Shown: positions 12,417 through 24,986, counted from the first letter of the stretch. The stretch is DNA of 64,000 bases from Sphagnum compactum (GCA_965153455.1 OZ234499.1:11342271-11406270), one strand, 5' to 3'. A program made the numbers and translations. Notes: a model not told the origin generated them from the letters alone.

Positions 12417-13500
12417 CTAGCTCTAGGTTGAAAACACATTATGATGACCCCCTGTGGGGTGTCACATTGTACTACTCTCTAGGGATGTGCATGTTTGAGT
12501 GTATCCCACCTCAAACTTTCGAAAGATTTTCACAATAATTTTGCATATTATGTTAAAATATAACCTAGGCATGATATTAGAAAAGAAACTATTTCATTTC
12601 ATTTTATAAAGTGGGAGATTGGAATATATTTGTGAAAACGAATGTAATGTACTTATGTACTCAAAAACTCGGAAGAGATAAGGTTTTCTGATTTTCATTA
12701 TGTCAAAATCTGACTTTCATGACTACAAGAATACAATTGCAATCAAATCAAATATGTTGTTTATGTCATTTTTGTTGTTGCTTATGTCAAAATGCCAAAC
12801 ATGACAAGTTTTATTTGATTGTTTAGTCATCTGGATGTAGTCATGAAAATCATGTGTTGGTGTAATGATATAGATAAATAAACAACATTTATTATTATTA
12901 GTAGTTTGATGATCCGTTTGGTTTATTTTGAAAATTGCAAATTTCAATTGAAACTTCAAACCATGTCAATTTAATTGGATGATCGATCCTTCAAAATAAA
13001 AAAAATTCACAAAAAAAATAAAATTGCATCATGTATGAATGTTTTATCAACATGATATTTATCATTATAAACATTTTTCCTTGGAGGTCATTACTTATAT
13101 TGTATTCATGAACGTAATGCCTTTGGTCTCAAGGGCAATGTTCCAAATTGAGCCAAATCTTGACCCTCCTTTTTGCCATTTTTCTTTTATGTTCCCTTAT
13201 GGTTTTCAATAATTTATCATTATTTATGTCAAATTTCAAAATTATAACTTTTCATGTCTATATAGATAGGTAGGGGAAAAGGGTTAAATAGGTAAGCTTG
13301 AAATAGGTAACCCTAAGAACATCAATATGTGTGTTTTTCATGAAACCCGGTGGTTTTTAGGGTGTTGAAATAACTGGATCCAGCTATTCTCCAATTCTGA
13401 TTTTTTCCTGGAACCGGCAGTTCTGGTTTGAGAAGCTTCAGAGTAGGAACCGGTGGTTATTAACAGACTCAAATACCCGCTCAACGCTGATGGTTTTGGT
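12417..13500. other. AT-rich spacer upstream of the Maf gene
   Basis: No gene seen. The final 200 bases become less AT-rich and lead into the telo-box cluster of the Maf leader. Confidence 0.45.
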
Positions 13501-13529
13501 TCAAAACATTTATATAAAGTTTTGAATTC

Positions 13530-13553
13530 TAGGGTTAGGGTTAGGGTTAGGGG
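13530..13553 (+). promoter_or_regulatory. Telo-box-like TTAGGG array in the Maf leader
   Basis: Three to four tandem TTAGGG units lie about 100 bases upstream of the Maf start codon. A second array of two CCCTAAA units (13889-13907) sits in the first intron. Short telomere-type motifs near the transcription start are known from plant housekeeping genes; a function here is inferred. Confidence 0.45.
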
Positions 13554-13654
13554 TTTCTCTCGAGGGAGCAAGGGAGGGAGCAAGGGAGAGAGGTCGAGCG
13601 CGTGTGTGGGTGTTTGCGTTGTGAGGAGTGGAGTGAACGAACGCGACCGGCATT

Positions 13655-16177
13655 ATGTTGATCCAGCATCTGCCTCTCCTTTCCAGCAAGAGGATTGTGC
13701 TGGCATCTGCCTCTCCGCGGCGATCTGAGCTTCTACGCGGATTGGTATTTCTTACACTTCTTCTGTTTCCTTTTTCTTCCCTTTTTTCGCTCGCTTCTGT
13801 CGTAGTTCCGTGTTAGTTTCTTGCGCTTGCTTTGCATTTTCTTTTTCTTTTTGTCCTTGATTGCTGATGTAGTGTGTTCTTCAGATCGACCCTAAACCCT
13901 AAACCCTTTCTTTCTTGAAATTTGGTACCTATGCGGTGGTGGTGTCGTGATTGTTGTACGTTGCGGGCATGAATTGCAGGGGTTGAAGGTTGAAATCGTT
14001 CCATCTACTTTTGCTGAGAATTTGGAGAAATCCGCCTTCGCAGGAGCTGGAGGTAGTTCATTGAGACTTCAGTCTGTTGCCTTAGATTATGGAACCGCGA
14101 GAAAGAAAAGAGAGGGAGTGGGGATGTGGGACACCCAGGACACTGACGTTTAGCATTCCGGGGGCGGGGGGGGTTGTGTTTTGTGATGTCGGGGACTTCA
14201 GAGTATGCTGTGGCGACTGCCACTCAGAAGGCCATTGAGGTCTTCCGAAGAACTTGCGAGGTATGATCAAACCCTAAAACCCTCTTGTCCTCCTAGATTC
14301 AACTCTCTAAGAGTTTCTTTGTGTGAAGACCATCACCAGGTTTGAATCTAAGTTCTTTCTGTTGCATTGTAGACAGTGCTTCTTCACAAAAGGCTGCCAG
14401 AAGGTACGTGAAGAGTGGAGTGCTTCTCTCTAAGTGGTCTGTGTGACAGGGCCTCTTTTGTTTGGCAAAGCTTTACCTTGTCTGATGTTGTTGGGATGAG
14501 CAGGCTGGCAAACTGGCAGACTTGATCGTTGCTGCTGACACAGTGGTTGAAATTGATGTGAGTCTCCGTTGTATCATCCCTTTGCCAATCAGGTGTGCAA
14601 TTCAGAAGGAAGTATCTTTGCCATTCTTATGGAATCTGTATGGTGAAGAGAGTGGCCTTTGTGGGTGCTTTAGTGCAGACACAAATACTGGAGAAACCAC
14701 TAGACAAGGAGGATGCTATGCGGATGCTGACAAGCTTGAGTGGTAAGGCTGCATATCACTTAATCTTGTCTTTTCAGGATTGCCTACTGATGCCACTGGT
14801 AGTGATGTGGACAACTGGATTGTCACTGTGGGTGATTCAGGGTTCAAGATTACAGAGATGTGAGAGTCACAAATGCCATGTTCTAGCACCACTGTGATGA
14901 AATTTAGGTCAGGGTAGAAGCTCTCTTAAAATTCAGTTATCTCCAGCTGAGTTTTTTGCCTATGTTTGAGAAGTTAGTCACAACATGTTGTCTTCTAGCA
15001 CCAAAGTTTATGGAAAATTGAGTAGTTGTAGGTCAGGCTGCAATCTCCTAGGATATCACTATTCTTCATTATTTGGAGCTGAGTGATGCTCTGCTTTTTA
15101 CGATTCTAGTGCAAAATAAAGCATTTTGATGACTTTGGCAGGGTGCAAGCACAAAGTTTACTCAGGAGTTGCCCTTGTACTGCCATCCTTTTCTGGTAAA
15201 GAGTAAACTCACAACCTACTTGAATATTGATTTGGCAACCTTATTGGCACTTGTATTCCACAGTATGATTTCTTCTTGTTTGCTGTTGTCTGTTTTGTCA
15301 TTGACTTGAGTGCAAGTTACTGGGTAGCCCATGTCTCAAGCCAAGTTGCTACTGAAACAGATCCAGCATTGGACCAGTCTCCACTCATACGGTCATTCTG
15401 GGAAGAAACAGTGGTACGGTTTGCCTACTTAGTAGAGTAAAGCTTTCTCTAGAGTAGTTTGGTCTACCCTATTGTCCATCCCAGTTAGTTTGGTTAGTTG
15501 AGCTTTGAATAATAGGGTGGACAATGAAGGCCATTTCAGTCTATTATGGAGGATAGAATGATTATAATCTTGAGGGCTAAAAAGTGCCTGTCCTGTGAAC
15601 CAGGTTGAGTTTGCTGAACTGGAGGATGAAGCAATTCGTGCCTATGCTGCATCAGGGGAGCCAATGGGCAAGGCTGGAGGGTATGGAATCCAGGTTTGTT
15701 TGGTGCTTCTGCTCTGGAGATTGAGCTGAACACATGAAACTCTGCACCTTCATCAGTTACTCAGTTTTGTTGTCCTGACCTGGTTTTTCTTGTGAAAAGT
15801 CTCCAAAGCAAACAGTACAACCTGTATAATGGTCTTGGTTCTTTTCTACAGGGAATTGGGGGCTCTTTTGTGAAGGGAATTGAAGGTTGCTTCTTCAATG
15901 TCATGGGATTCCCTGTACACAGGTACATTACCATGCCATCTACAATCTGGTTGAGAACCACAGCATGTTATGCAGTCATTCTGATCTAACAGAGGGGAGC
16001 TCTTGAGTGGAGCTCTCAATAGAAGCTTAATGTAGATAATAAAACAGTAGCACAAGTAACAGTCAAATCACACCACTAACAGCCAAATTTTCTATCCTGG
16101 GTTGTGCATTGGGCAGGTTCTGTGTTGAAGTTGATTCATTGGTGAAAAATGGGGCATTTTCAGCCAAACCCCAGTAG
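13655..16177 (+). CDS. Maf-family nucleotide pyrophosphatase (dTTP/UTP type)
   Basis: Eleven coding exons: 13655-13744, 13980-14052, 14202-14260, 14373-14403, 14520-14557, 14679-14742, 15142-15195, 15328-15413, 15604-15693, 15852-15922, 16117-16177. They give 238 residues in consistent phase, a little over the usual 190-210. Signatures are LASASPRR at residues 16-23, the AADTVV block at 89-94 with its conserved Asp, a [15 protein letters not shown] block, and [15 protein letters not shown] at 182-196 followed by [10 protein letters not shown] and NVMGFPVHR. The last pattern resembles the YhdE/ASMTL branch. Such enzymes hydrolyse non-canonical or excess nucleoside triphosphates to monophosphates as house-cleaning. 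No clear targeting peptide is seen, so it is probably cytosolic. The acceptor at 14519 was chosen by phase over the one at 14503. Confidence 0.9.
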
Positions 16178-16940
16178 GTGGGTGCACAATTTATGATCTT
16201 TTCTTGAAGCCCAACAGTTTTTGAACTTTCCCTTGATTGGGTTGTCGTATCAGGGCAGAAAAGAACAGGGACTTCTTGCATGATGTGACCAGTCATATTG
16301 TGCAAGCGTAGTTTTCTCACCAAATTGTAGCAGAATTTTCAAAGAGTGCATAATGCTCTTTGCTTGAGGGACTGTGATGCCTGATGATGAAGGCATGTTT
16401 TGTTGCATCAATGAGGTGACAACCTTCTGTTTTGCTTAGTGCGTTTGGACCAATTGTTCCACATTCAACTTTTGGACCAATTCCATATTTAACTCTGGGT
16501 TTCTTCATTGTGGTCTAACCTTCTGCTTGTCCTCAGTCCTATGACTCTCTTGCTAAGTGATACTACTTTGTACCCCACCTGAATGATATTAGTTTACATG
16601 CAGACATGCCTGATATTACATGAATGCTTCCCTGAAGTACCAGGTTTCATAATTTCTTTTCAATATGAACAACTTGTTTTCATAATTGACTATTGTGAGC
16701 ATCTCAATGATTTGATTGGCTATGAGGTCACAAGTTATAAACGCTCTGCGATCACCATCTGCTTTCATTGACCTTATTCTTCCATAACAATATTTTAATG
16801 CATGAGATGATGGCCTTGTGCATGTGTTGTTAAAGATAGGTAACATTTGCATTGGGTGTTCACTTTTTATTTAGATTAGACAAAAGCTCAAGGGTAGATT
16901 GCAAGTTTGTAAATAACATTTGTGGGATCTTATTAAAATT

Positions 16941-17049
16941 GAGTGGAGAGTTTGTGATAAAATCAATGTTTTCATCATCTCTATTTTCTTGTCATCGAGT
17001 GGAGAGTTTGTGATAAAATCAATGTTTTTATCATTTCTATTTTCTCATC
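16941..17049. repeat. Tandem duplication of about 55 bp
   Basis: Copies at 16941-16996 and 16997-17049 share 'gagtggagagtttgtgataa' and most of the following 30 bases, with a few changes and a three-base length difference. Confidence 0.8.
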
Positions 17050-17620
17050 AATTAGCTCTAAATTTCCAACAACAATTTGGGAAGGTTAAGATATATGGTC
17101 ACAAAACAAAACAAAACAAACAAACAAATATCTTTTTAAATATATAAATCATTTTTAAAAAAACAAGGAAATTTTATGCTTATTGTTTAGGAGAGGGAAG
17201 GACATTACACCTATAAGTAGTTGTAATTTCCTTCCCGTTTTTTTAGTAGTAGGTGTAAGATCCCCCTTACTCTTATTGTCGTGTATTTACATTATACATA
17301 TCAACCAATTAGGTTTTAATAAGGTCTTCGGATTAAAGGTTTCAAATTTTCTTGAAATCACCAGTGAAACCCTAATTAAAGAACTAGTCTAATTTGAATA
17401 GGGGTGGGTCTTTATTTGAAAAAAGCTCAAAATTTTAAAATACATAAGAAGTACAATTTTATTAAAAACATATAAACTTCGCCCTACGTTTTAAACAAGT
17501 TACATTTGATGAATTCTAAATAATTAAAATTACATAATTTTTATTTTGAAAATGTATGCTCCAGTTGAACAAACTAATTATATATATAGCCTGGGTTTTA
17601 CAGGCTTCAGGGTTTTAAGG

Positions 17621-17639
17621 TTTAGGGTTTAGGGTTTAG
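17621..17639 (+). promoter_or_regulatory. Telo-box motif upstream of the NDUFAF7-like gene
   Basis: Two to three TTTAGGG units about 320 bases upstream of the start codon; a further isolated unit occurs near 17761. This matches the plant telomere-type promoter element; activity is not shown. Confidence 0.4.
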
Positions 17640-17954
17640 ACATGACGCAGTGATGCAACTATTGCTTGCAGCTCGTGATGGCCAGAGCCAATAAATTTTC
17701 CCCATTGGCTTCGAAGCCCCTAGGTTTTCAAAGAACCTGGAGAGTGGGGGATTTTAGGGCTTAGGGTTTAGAGCTCATGCAGTGATGAAGTGTTTTTGAA
17801 GAACAAGAATGTCGCAAGGAATTCACATCCTTTTGGTTTTGTGTTGTTATCATTCTTTGTTTGAATTCTAAAGTCTTTTTTGGACAACTTGTGGAGTTCC
17901 GAGGGTAAAAAAGAGTGGAAGAAGAAGAAGAAGAAGAAGAAGAAGAAGATTGCA

Positions 17955-20900
17955 ATGGGAAGCAGAGGATTGCAGCGCCGCATGTTGCAAGTCTTTTCTT
18001 TATGTAAGACTGATCTGTGTGCACCCTCTCCTTCTTTTTCGTCTTCCTTTTGCTTCCATTTCTTTTTTTGTTTTCCTCCCTTATCGAGTCTTCAAGTGAT
18101 GCTAGCATTTTTTATGCTGGAAGGCTGCTTTCAGCCTGTGAGTGTTTGAATTGGGTGTTTGTTATCATTCTTCTTTTTTGCAGGAGGTTTAGATTTCAGG
18201 AATGAACTACATTTTTTGCTACCCGAATTTTTTTTTAAAAAAAAGTCCTTCGATTGATCTACAGGATTTGATTGAAAGAGTAATGGAGTTTTTTTGTGTA
18301 TCAATGTCTGATTTTTGTTTATGGTTGTTGGGTTTGCACAGGGCTACGAGGGGGCCAAATTATGTGCCAACAAACAGGAATTGTTGCACTTAGTTGTGGG
18401 TCTGCAAGCTTCTCAACACAGACCACAGAGCATGCACAACCTGTACTACAACACAAGAAATCTGTCCTTGTAAGTTGCAGAGGATCTCAATACTCTGGGA
18501 CAAATGTCCAGCAGCTGTGAATGGTGTCTTCTAAGTGAAAAAAATTTGACGGGATCATTGCTTCTTCCCCCATCAGAGCTCATTTGAGAATTTAAACTAA
18601 AAATCAGAATGACCCTAAGGATGATCTAGAATTGATCATGAAGAGATCCTCTAGTGTACCTAATTGGAATCTGGCAATTTATTGTTGAAAACCTCCATCC
18701 TGACTTCCAGTTCTGCAAGGGTGATCTCTTCTCTCTTGAATGTTGGATGGTCAGATGAGTTTTCCAAGGATTTTCTAAGTCCTTTGGAATGGGAATGAGG
18801 GGTTACCTAATACAAGACTAACACAAGGGGGAAAACGATTGTTGAGCAGGTGCGGGACTACATTCATTCAGCTTTGTATGATCCACAATCAGGCTATTTT
18901 TCTGCAAAAGCTGAAGCAGTTGGTACCATTTCAGAGCCCATTCAATTCAGTGTTCTTCAAGGTGAGGCCCAAAGTTATTACTCTTGCAGATTTCAGAGTT
19001 TTCTCTGCAGTGGAGAAAGTCCAGCATGAGTATCAGAGATGCTAGGTACAATCAGAGAGACTTTTGTGTGCCAGTGTTTCTTACCATTGTGTATTTGATC
19101 TGTAGCTCCATGTGAGTATTAGTTGATTTCTCCTAGGTCCTTTGTCAAGGATCAATGAATTGTCTCTTTCTCTCATGCAAGGGAGCATGAGGTAAAAATT
19201 AGGGACAGATTTAGGGTTTAATAGGTAGTGGGGATGTACAATTGAAGGGCAGTTTGAGTGGATACTGGATGCATGTGCAGGGCGCAAGGCTTACCTTCAG
19301 CATCTCAATGATTTGTACAAGCAGAACAACGTTTCATGGTTCACTCCGATTGAGATTTTTCAGGCAAGGCTTTTTGTGATTGCAGCATTGCTTGTACTTA
19401 GAGGGAATTGGTATCATTCTACCAACAGCTTTATTCCTCTAATTGCAGTCTGTCTTAAATCTCTAAATTTTCCTATGGGAGTTCAAATGGACAGTTTGAA
19501 TGCTAAATCCATTTTATGTGCTGTGAGAAACTAGTCTGATCATGTTAGAAGATCTGTCAGTGTATTTGGTCTATTGGGTTTCGACTTTTTATAGTTATGT
19601 GGCTGATTGCCAACTGGAGTTTCCTGTGCTTTGTATTTGCTTCACCTTTACAGCAAGCAAACAAAAGAAAAAAAAATTCTGTGATAGTCCTCAAACCATT
19701 CAGGGTTTTTCCAATAAGGAAAACCATGGATGGTATCACTTACCTGAAGAGATCTCTGGCAAGAGAAATACTCATTTGAGTGAAAAATTTTGCACATTCT
19801 CTTTTGGATCCACTCATGTTCCAGATAATCTAGAACTAGTGGAGCATGATTGAAGATAACCCTAATTGGGCATGTATGCAGCCCTGGTATGGCTATGCAA
19901 TTGCAGAGTACATCTTACGCACTTTAGTTCCAGCATCGCCTCTCAATGTGAGTGAACACAGAACCTGTTTCTTACTTGTATGATGTGATGGTTTGTGGGA
20001 TCCCAAAGAAATTATGGGAATTGCCTTTCATGCTATTTTAGACTTTTTTCAGGTTGGCAACAGCTCTGAAATATTGCATCCTAGACACATGTTTTGTTAG
20101 ATCACTGCATCTCATGGCTTTAGGGTGTAACCACAATTTGTGCAGATTGCAACAAACTGACAATCCTTTTACCCTATAGATCTATGAAATTGGGGGTGGG
20201 ACAGGCACTTGTGCTAGCAATATTCTCAACTATTTCAAGACAAAAGCACCTGCCATTTACAAAAACTTGACATACACGTGAGTATGCGTAAGCCAAAATG
20301 TCAGTACAGTAGTACCACACTTTGTGAACTCACTGCTGGAGAAGAATGAGAAATTTGAGTTCATGATAATCATCGTCTTGGGTCACAAGAGCAGTAGCAA
20401 AAATCTACTACTGTGAGAAATTTATGCCAGTACAAACTGTCTGAGATACTGAAAAAACCCACATGATTTGAGTTTTTGACATATGGGATGGACAGATCAG
20501 TGGAAATTAGTGATGCACTGGCATTGAAGCAACAGGCCCGGGTTGGAGCGATGAGCAGCCACAGCCGCCATTTTCAAATCAGGCATGGGAGTGCCAGTGA
20601 CCCAAACACATGGGGTACATGATATGTTCTACACTTATAGTTTCTTGTGCATCAGATCAGATAGCCATACTAATCACATGCATGAGGGGCAACTAATATC
20701 AACATTATGTGTCGGGAGGATGTGAAGTGCAGGGACTGTTAACACAGCACCATGTTTCATCATCATGCTTGAGGTTCATTTCTTCTTCTTTGCTCTGTTG
20801 TCTTTTGAGCATGGATGGCAGTCTGTAGTTCACGATTTGTCTTTGTCATATATTCCAATTTCCATTCACTACTGTGTTTCATCTCTCCAGGTTCTTGACA

Positions 20901-22493
20901 ACTTAGCTCATGATCTGGTATATAGAAAGACACTCACATCAGACTGGAAGGAGACGTGGGTCACTGAGTCAGCCCCTGGGTATGAGTAAATCTTACCCTA
21001 ATCTTTTTTATTGCAATGCCTAGCAAACTTTGTTGTATTGTAGACTGTGACTTCTGGGTATGCATACTTCTGGGTATGCAGGTCATACAGAGAAGAGTTA
21101 CAGCCTCTTGAAGACCCTTTGATTAAGCGCTGCCTTGATGTGATATCTCAAAATCCTCACACAAGGAGCAGCTCTTCAATCATTTCAGCTGCCAAGTCAA
21201 CTCTTTCACAATTTGTCTCCTTATCAGAGCTTGCTTGGATCCCAACAGGTTGCCTGGTAAGGATTACTGTCATTTTCACTCAAATTTTTTTCAGTATGTG
21301 GCCCGACACATAAGTCAATTCAAAGTATGCAGAGGATGTCTCTGCAGATGTGTTGGTGGCGTTCCATATAAAAAGGAGTTTTTTTTCCAATTGAGTGGCT
21401 GCGCTGCACAACTAATGTGTTTGTTGCTGTCTCAAATTTTCTGTTGCAGCAAATGCTTGAGACTCTACACAAATTTCGACCTAATATGGTTCTCATCATT
21501 TCAGACTTCAGCAGCCTTCCTGACATCACAGTTGCTGGAACAGGGGCCCCCCTTGTGGCTTCCAAGGTACCATTCCTTCCTACTCGCCTTGTGTACTGAA
21601 TGGGAATCAAACCTCTGCTTGCCCTCATAACTAAAACAAAGTTGGTTGCACTGCTTTCTACATACTTAAGATATTGATTTCACACACACAGAAGAGATGT
21701 CATCACACGAATTCCTTTTTCCAGGGGCAACAAAGAACTTAAGTAGTGGTAAAAAAGTGTTGAAATCTTCTTCTTCCAATACTTTTTTAAGCAAGTAGTT
21801 ATACAAGTTCACTTGTGATTCAATTTATACTTGCAGGAAGCAGGACAGACAAAGGATCACTCATCTTATCTTGAGGCTAAGGTAACACCCATTTGGGAAT
21901 TTTGAAAGCTTTGTCACACTTGACACTTTTGGGCACACATAATGCATAAGAGTGAGTTTTGTGACAAAAATAAATATGATTGTTTTGGTGACTTCTCAAC
22001 CATGCATTTTCAGATCAAGTAAGTTTTCCATCTGATGATTTGGGTACCAGGGAAATGTGGACATTTTTTTCCCTACAAACTTTGGATTGCTACAGCAGCT
22101 TGATTCATATGTGGCGGAAAGGGCATCAGGAAAGGATGGATTGAGTGAGCGCTTGTCAACTGTGGTAATCTTGCTGAACCTGGAGGGTTCTATCATGCTG
22201 AACATATAGTGCAAGTCTTTTGGTGATGTAGATGCTTGTTCAAGTTATGCAACTGTGCAGTGTGTTTTTCTTGCCAAATTGAATGGGGCCCCAGCTACAT
22301 GAGACTTTCAATTTGAAAGACATTGGATGCATGAACATTTTCAGAGGGATGATTTGAGGAATTTTCACAGGTAACTTCAGCAGAGTTCATGGAGCAGTGT
22401 GCAGACGTGGAGAAAACAAAAACAAAGGACGGATACAATCCACTACTTGAGGATTACAGCAACACTAAATTTTACATAAGCTTTCCAGAGTGA
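17955..22493 (+). CDS. NDUFAF7-type mitochondrial SAM-dependent methyltransferase (DUF185)
   Basis: Fourteen coding exons: 17955-18003, 18342-18469, 18850-18961, 19281-19363, 19882-19947, 20180-20277, 20496-20614, 20733-20773, 20891-20979, 21082-21256, 21450-21566, 21837-21881, 22051-22164, 22371-22493. They join in phase to 452 residues. The N-terminus is Arg-rich with no acidic residue in its first 40 positions, fitting a mitochondrial presequence. VRDYIHSALYDPQSGYFS opens the conserved region; the SAM-binding motif EIGGGTGTC is at about 149-157, LEVLDNLAHD follows near 231-240, then ISDFSSLPD, and the C-terminal TKDGYNPLLEDYSNTKFY. The closest remembered relative is the Arabidopsis DUF185 protein At3g28700. 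The family methylates an arginine of a complex I subunit during assembly. The intron 19364-19881 begins with GC rather than GT. Confidence 0.92.
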
Positions 22494-23215
22494 TAATTCC
22501 AATTATGTTCTCGGGGAGTTTGATGCATATGGTATACACAGTATACAGAGTTTTGAGTTCTACCGTTTGTATTGTTGTTAGTAATTTAGAAGTAGCAACA
22601 TTTGCAGACAAGGATTGAAATTTCAGTTTCCTATACTTCTATTGGAACAGATAATGTATTGAAGTTTTGTACAATTCGTTAATTCATGTTGGTTCTATGA
22701 TTTTGCTCATCAAATTCATAGTTTTGCAGCATGCAGCAAATTATCACGAGATTTCAGCTTAAATTTAGTGCATAGTTCAATGCACGATTCGCCTAAATGA
22801 TAATTCAAAAGCTTTAGTTCATTGTGTGTGGGCTATTTCCATTTTATGCAGTAAATTTTCAGAGATAAATCTGCCTTTGTATTACAACTTCTTCCTAACA
22901 TCAAACCAGTGATTGTAATTTTGGAGTTAATACAGATTTAAAATGTATTTTCAACATATGAAAGAGATGTCAAAAAAGAAAGGATTTATTGAGCTTTGAG
23001 GTACACAAAATCTGCACAGAAAACTGTGAATTCTTCAGATTTATATGCAGCTAGGGCTTGCTCTTATTGTTTATTTAAGATTCTTGCTCAAAGGTTTCTT
23101 GACAGGAGATGATGGGGAGCTGCAAAGGTCAACACTCAGAAAATCCAGCTGCAAAGTACAAGAGAACCATGAGACTGTAAGGTTGACTCTTTGTGTTGAT
23201 GCATCAAGGATGTTC
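22494..23215. other. 3' region of the methyltransferase gene
   Basis: AT-rich 3'UTR and intergenic DNA between two convergent genes. No other gene or clear poly(A) signal was settled on. Confidence 0.4.
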
Positions 23216-23222
23216 GTCTTCT

Positions 23223-24542
23223 AAGATCCTCCACCACCCCCTCCTCCTCCACCACTACCACCTCCTCCTCCACCTCCACCACCACCACCACCACCTCCTC
23301 TACCGCCTTTGCCTCCAAGACCAGGACTTGGCTTCTTCTTTCCATGTCCCCACCAAGAAGAGGTGCCCTCATTACCTGACATACAAAATTCCAACACCAA
23401 AATTCATGAGCTTTTCTGGGGGCAAGTATTCAAGAAGAAGTTGGAGCACCCCAATCAGCTTAAACTGTGAAGCATTGTGTATTTGAGAAAGCATAGACAC
23501 AAACTTTTGCAAGATGAATGTCAACAGAAGATGCAGTTGCCCCCAAAATACAGGAAAAAAAAAAACCAAAAAAACATAAGAGGAGCTTTGAATGCTCTCC
23601 TGTTTTGAATGCTACTACTCGCACTACATTCAAGTATCAACTGCACTTCCCATAAATCTCTGCCTTGTCTATCAGCAGTTTTTTTCCTAGTTTTGTAGGC
23701 AAAGAATCGATAGAGAAATTGATTTTCTGAGTGGAGCAACAAAAATTTCCAATTTCATGCAACCCAAACTTCTCCTGGATTGTACCTTGCTTTTGGCTCA
23801 TCTTCTTGCCACCACTCACTGCATCAAATTTCTCCCATCCTCCACCCCATCCTCCTCCTCCACCACCTCCACCCCATCCTCCTCCTCCTCCTCCTCCTCC
23901 TCCTCCTCCTCCACCACCACCACCACCTCCTCCACCTCCTCCATCACCACCACCACCTCCTCCACCACCATTTCCACCACCACCACCTCCACCATGGGGG
24001 CCACAATGGCAATGGGAATTGGAATGACCATTGCCCTTGGCACTAGAGCTGCCACCTTTGCCACCCTTGCCACCCTTGCCACCTGCACCCCAGCCCCAAT
24101 TGCCACCTGTACCACCATGACTCCCACACCAGCAGCCATTAGACCCAGCACCATTCTGGCCAGGCTTACTCCCAGCTCCTCCTGCTCCACCAGATGTCTG
24201 TGGTTGAGCTGAAGTTCGCTTTGACTGCAAAAAAAAAAACCACCCACAGAATCAGAAGCTCATCTAGCATTCCCAGGAAGCATCAGCAGCAGCAATAATA
24301 ATCAAACAGAAATCAATATTTACACAATTCAGCTCCATGAATGAGAACACAAATCTCTTACCTCCGATTCGAGTGCACGTCTCTCAGCTACCATCATCTC
24401 CTCATCTTCACTAGTAAGCAGTCTGCCATCGACAGGTAGCACAAATGCATGTGAAACAAGAAGAAGCACTACAGAGAGCAATGCCAGAGCTCCTAGCTGG
24501 GGGGAGCTTGCTTTGGCCCTGGTTCCAGAGCAACCCAACATT

Positions 24543-24574
<32 letters not shown>

Positions 24575-24601
24575 GCCTACTAAATTGACTACTGACTGCA
24601 T
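23223..24601 (-). CDS. Glycine-rich secreted or wall-type protein
   Basis: Exon 1 (24601-24362) encodes about 80 residues: an N-terminal run of ten Met, then a hydrophobic segment LGALALLSVVLLLVSHAF typical of a signal peptide or anchor, then an acidic stretch ending ALESE before a GTAAGA donor. Exon 2 starts at 24224 (SKRTSAQPQ) and becomes very Gly-rich with GGKGG and Gly-only runs and scattered Cys, Trp and His, through WEKFDA at a GTGAGT donor after 23820. A further Gly-rich frame with WWGHGKKKPSPGLGGKGG ends at a stop at 23223 and can be the last exon (acceptor near 23389). Its phase does not fit the 23820 donor, so the 3' structure is unresolved; otherwise exon 2 reads on to a stop near 23637. 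Likely extracellular. The Pro- and Ser-rich open frames on the opposite strand are shadows. Confidence 0.6.
23850..23995. repeat. Polypyrimidine/polypurine (CCT/CCA)n tract
   Basis: Nearly uninterrupted CCT and CCA triplets on the plus strand, corresponding to GGA/GGT glycine codons of the minus-strand gene. A shorter similar tract lies at 23227-23305. Confidence 0.85.
24543..24574. repeat. (CAT)n microsatellite coding a Met run
   Basis: About ten CAT triplets, read as consecutive ATG codons in the N-terminus of the glycine-rich protein. Confidence 0.9.
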
Positions 24602-24979
24602 ACTGATTTCCACAGCTCACTGGGTGTTCTCCTTTTGTAGTTGCAGAATTAGAGGATAGTTGAGGATGCAGCAAACTGGAGCAGGATGGGTGTCAGGATG
24701 GATCTTGAGAGGGATGAAATGTGGGAGCAATTTCCTGCTAGAATTGAGCTCTGGAAACACATGTTGACTTCCCCAATACCTTTGTCAGACAGGCAGTTGC
24801 TGTAAACTTTTGCAGTGATTTTTTTGGTGGAGTTTTTTTTGCAAAAGATTAGAGCTGGAGATTTTTTTTTCAAAGGTGGTTTTTTTAGTGTAAATTGAAC
24901 TAATTTTGCTAATTTTTTACATCAAATATTTTTTCATAAGCAAACTCCTGATCACTATTGATGTTACATCAGAAAACTT

Positions 24980-24986
24980 AAAATAA

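Larger units (their letters stand above)
16178..17954. other. Maf 3' region and spacer before the methyltransferase gene
   Basis: Starts with the likely Maf 3'UTR, then becomes AT-rich. Contains the tandem duplication at 16941-17049, telo-box units at 17621-17639 and a (GAA)n run at 17919-17949 just before the next start codon. No gene was recognised in between. Confidence 0.45.

Noticed and set aside
13530-13553. TTAGGG array as a true interstitial telomere
   Set aside because: Only three to four units in a gene leader; a promoter telo-box is the simpler reading.
23731-24247. Pro-, Ser-, His- and Val-rich open frames over the CCT/CCA tract
   Set aside because: Shadows of the glycine-rich minus-strand exon; only the Gly frame continues in phase from a signal-peptide exon.
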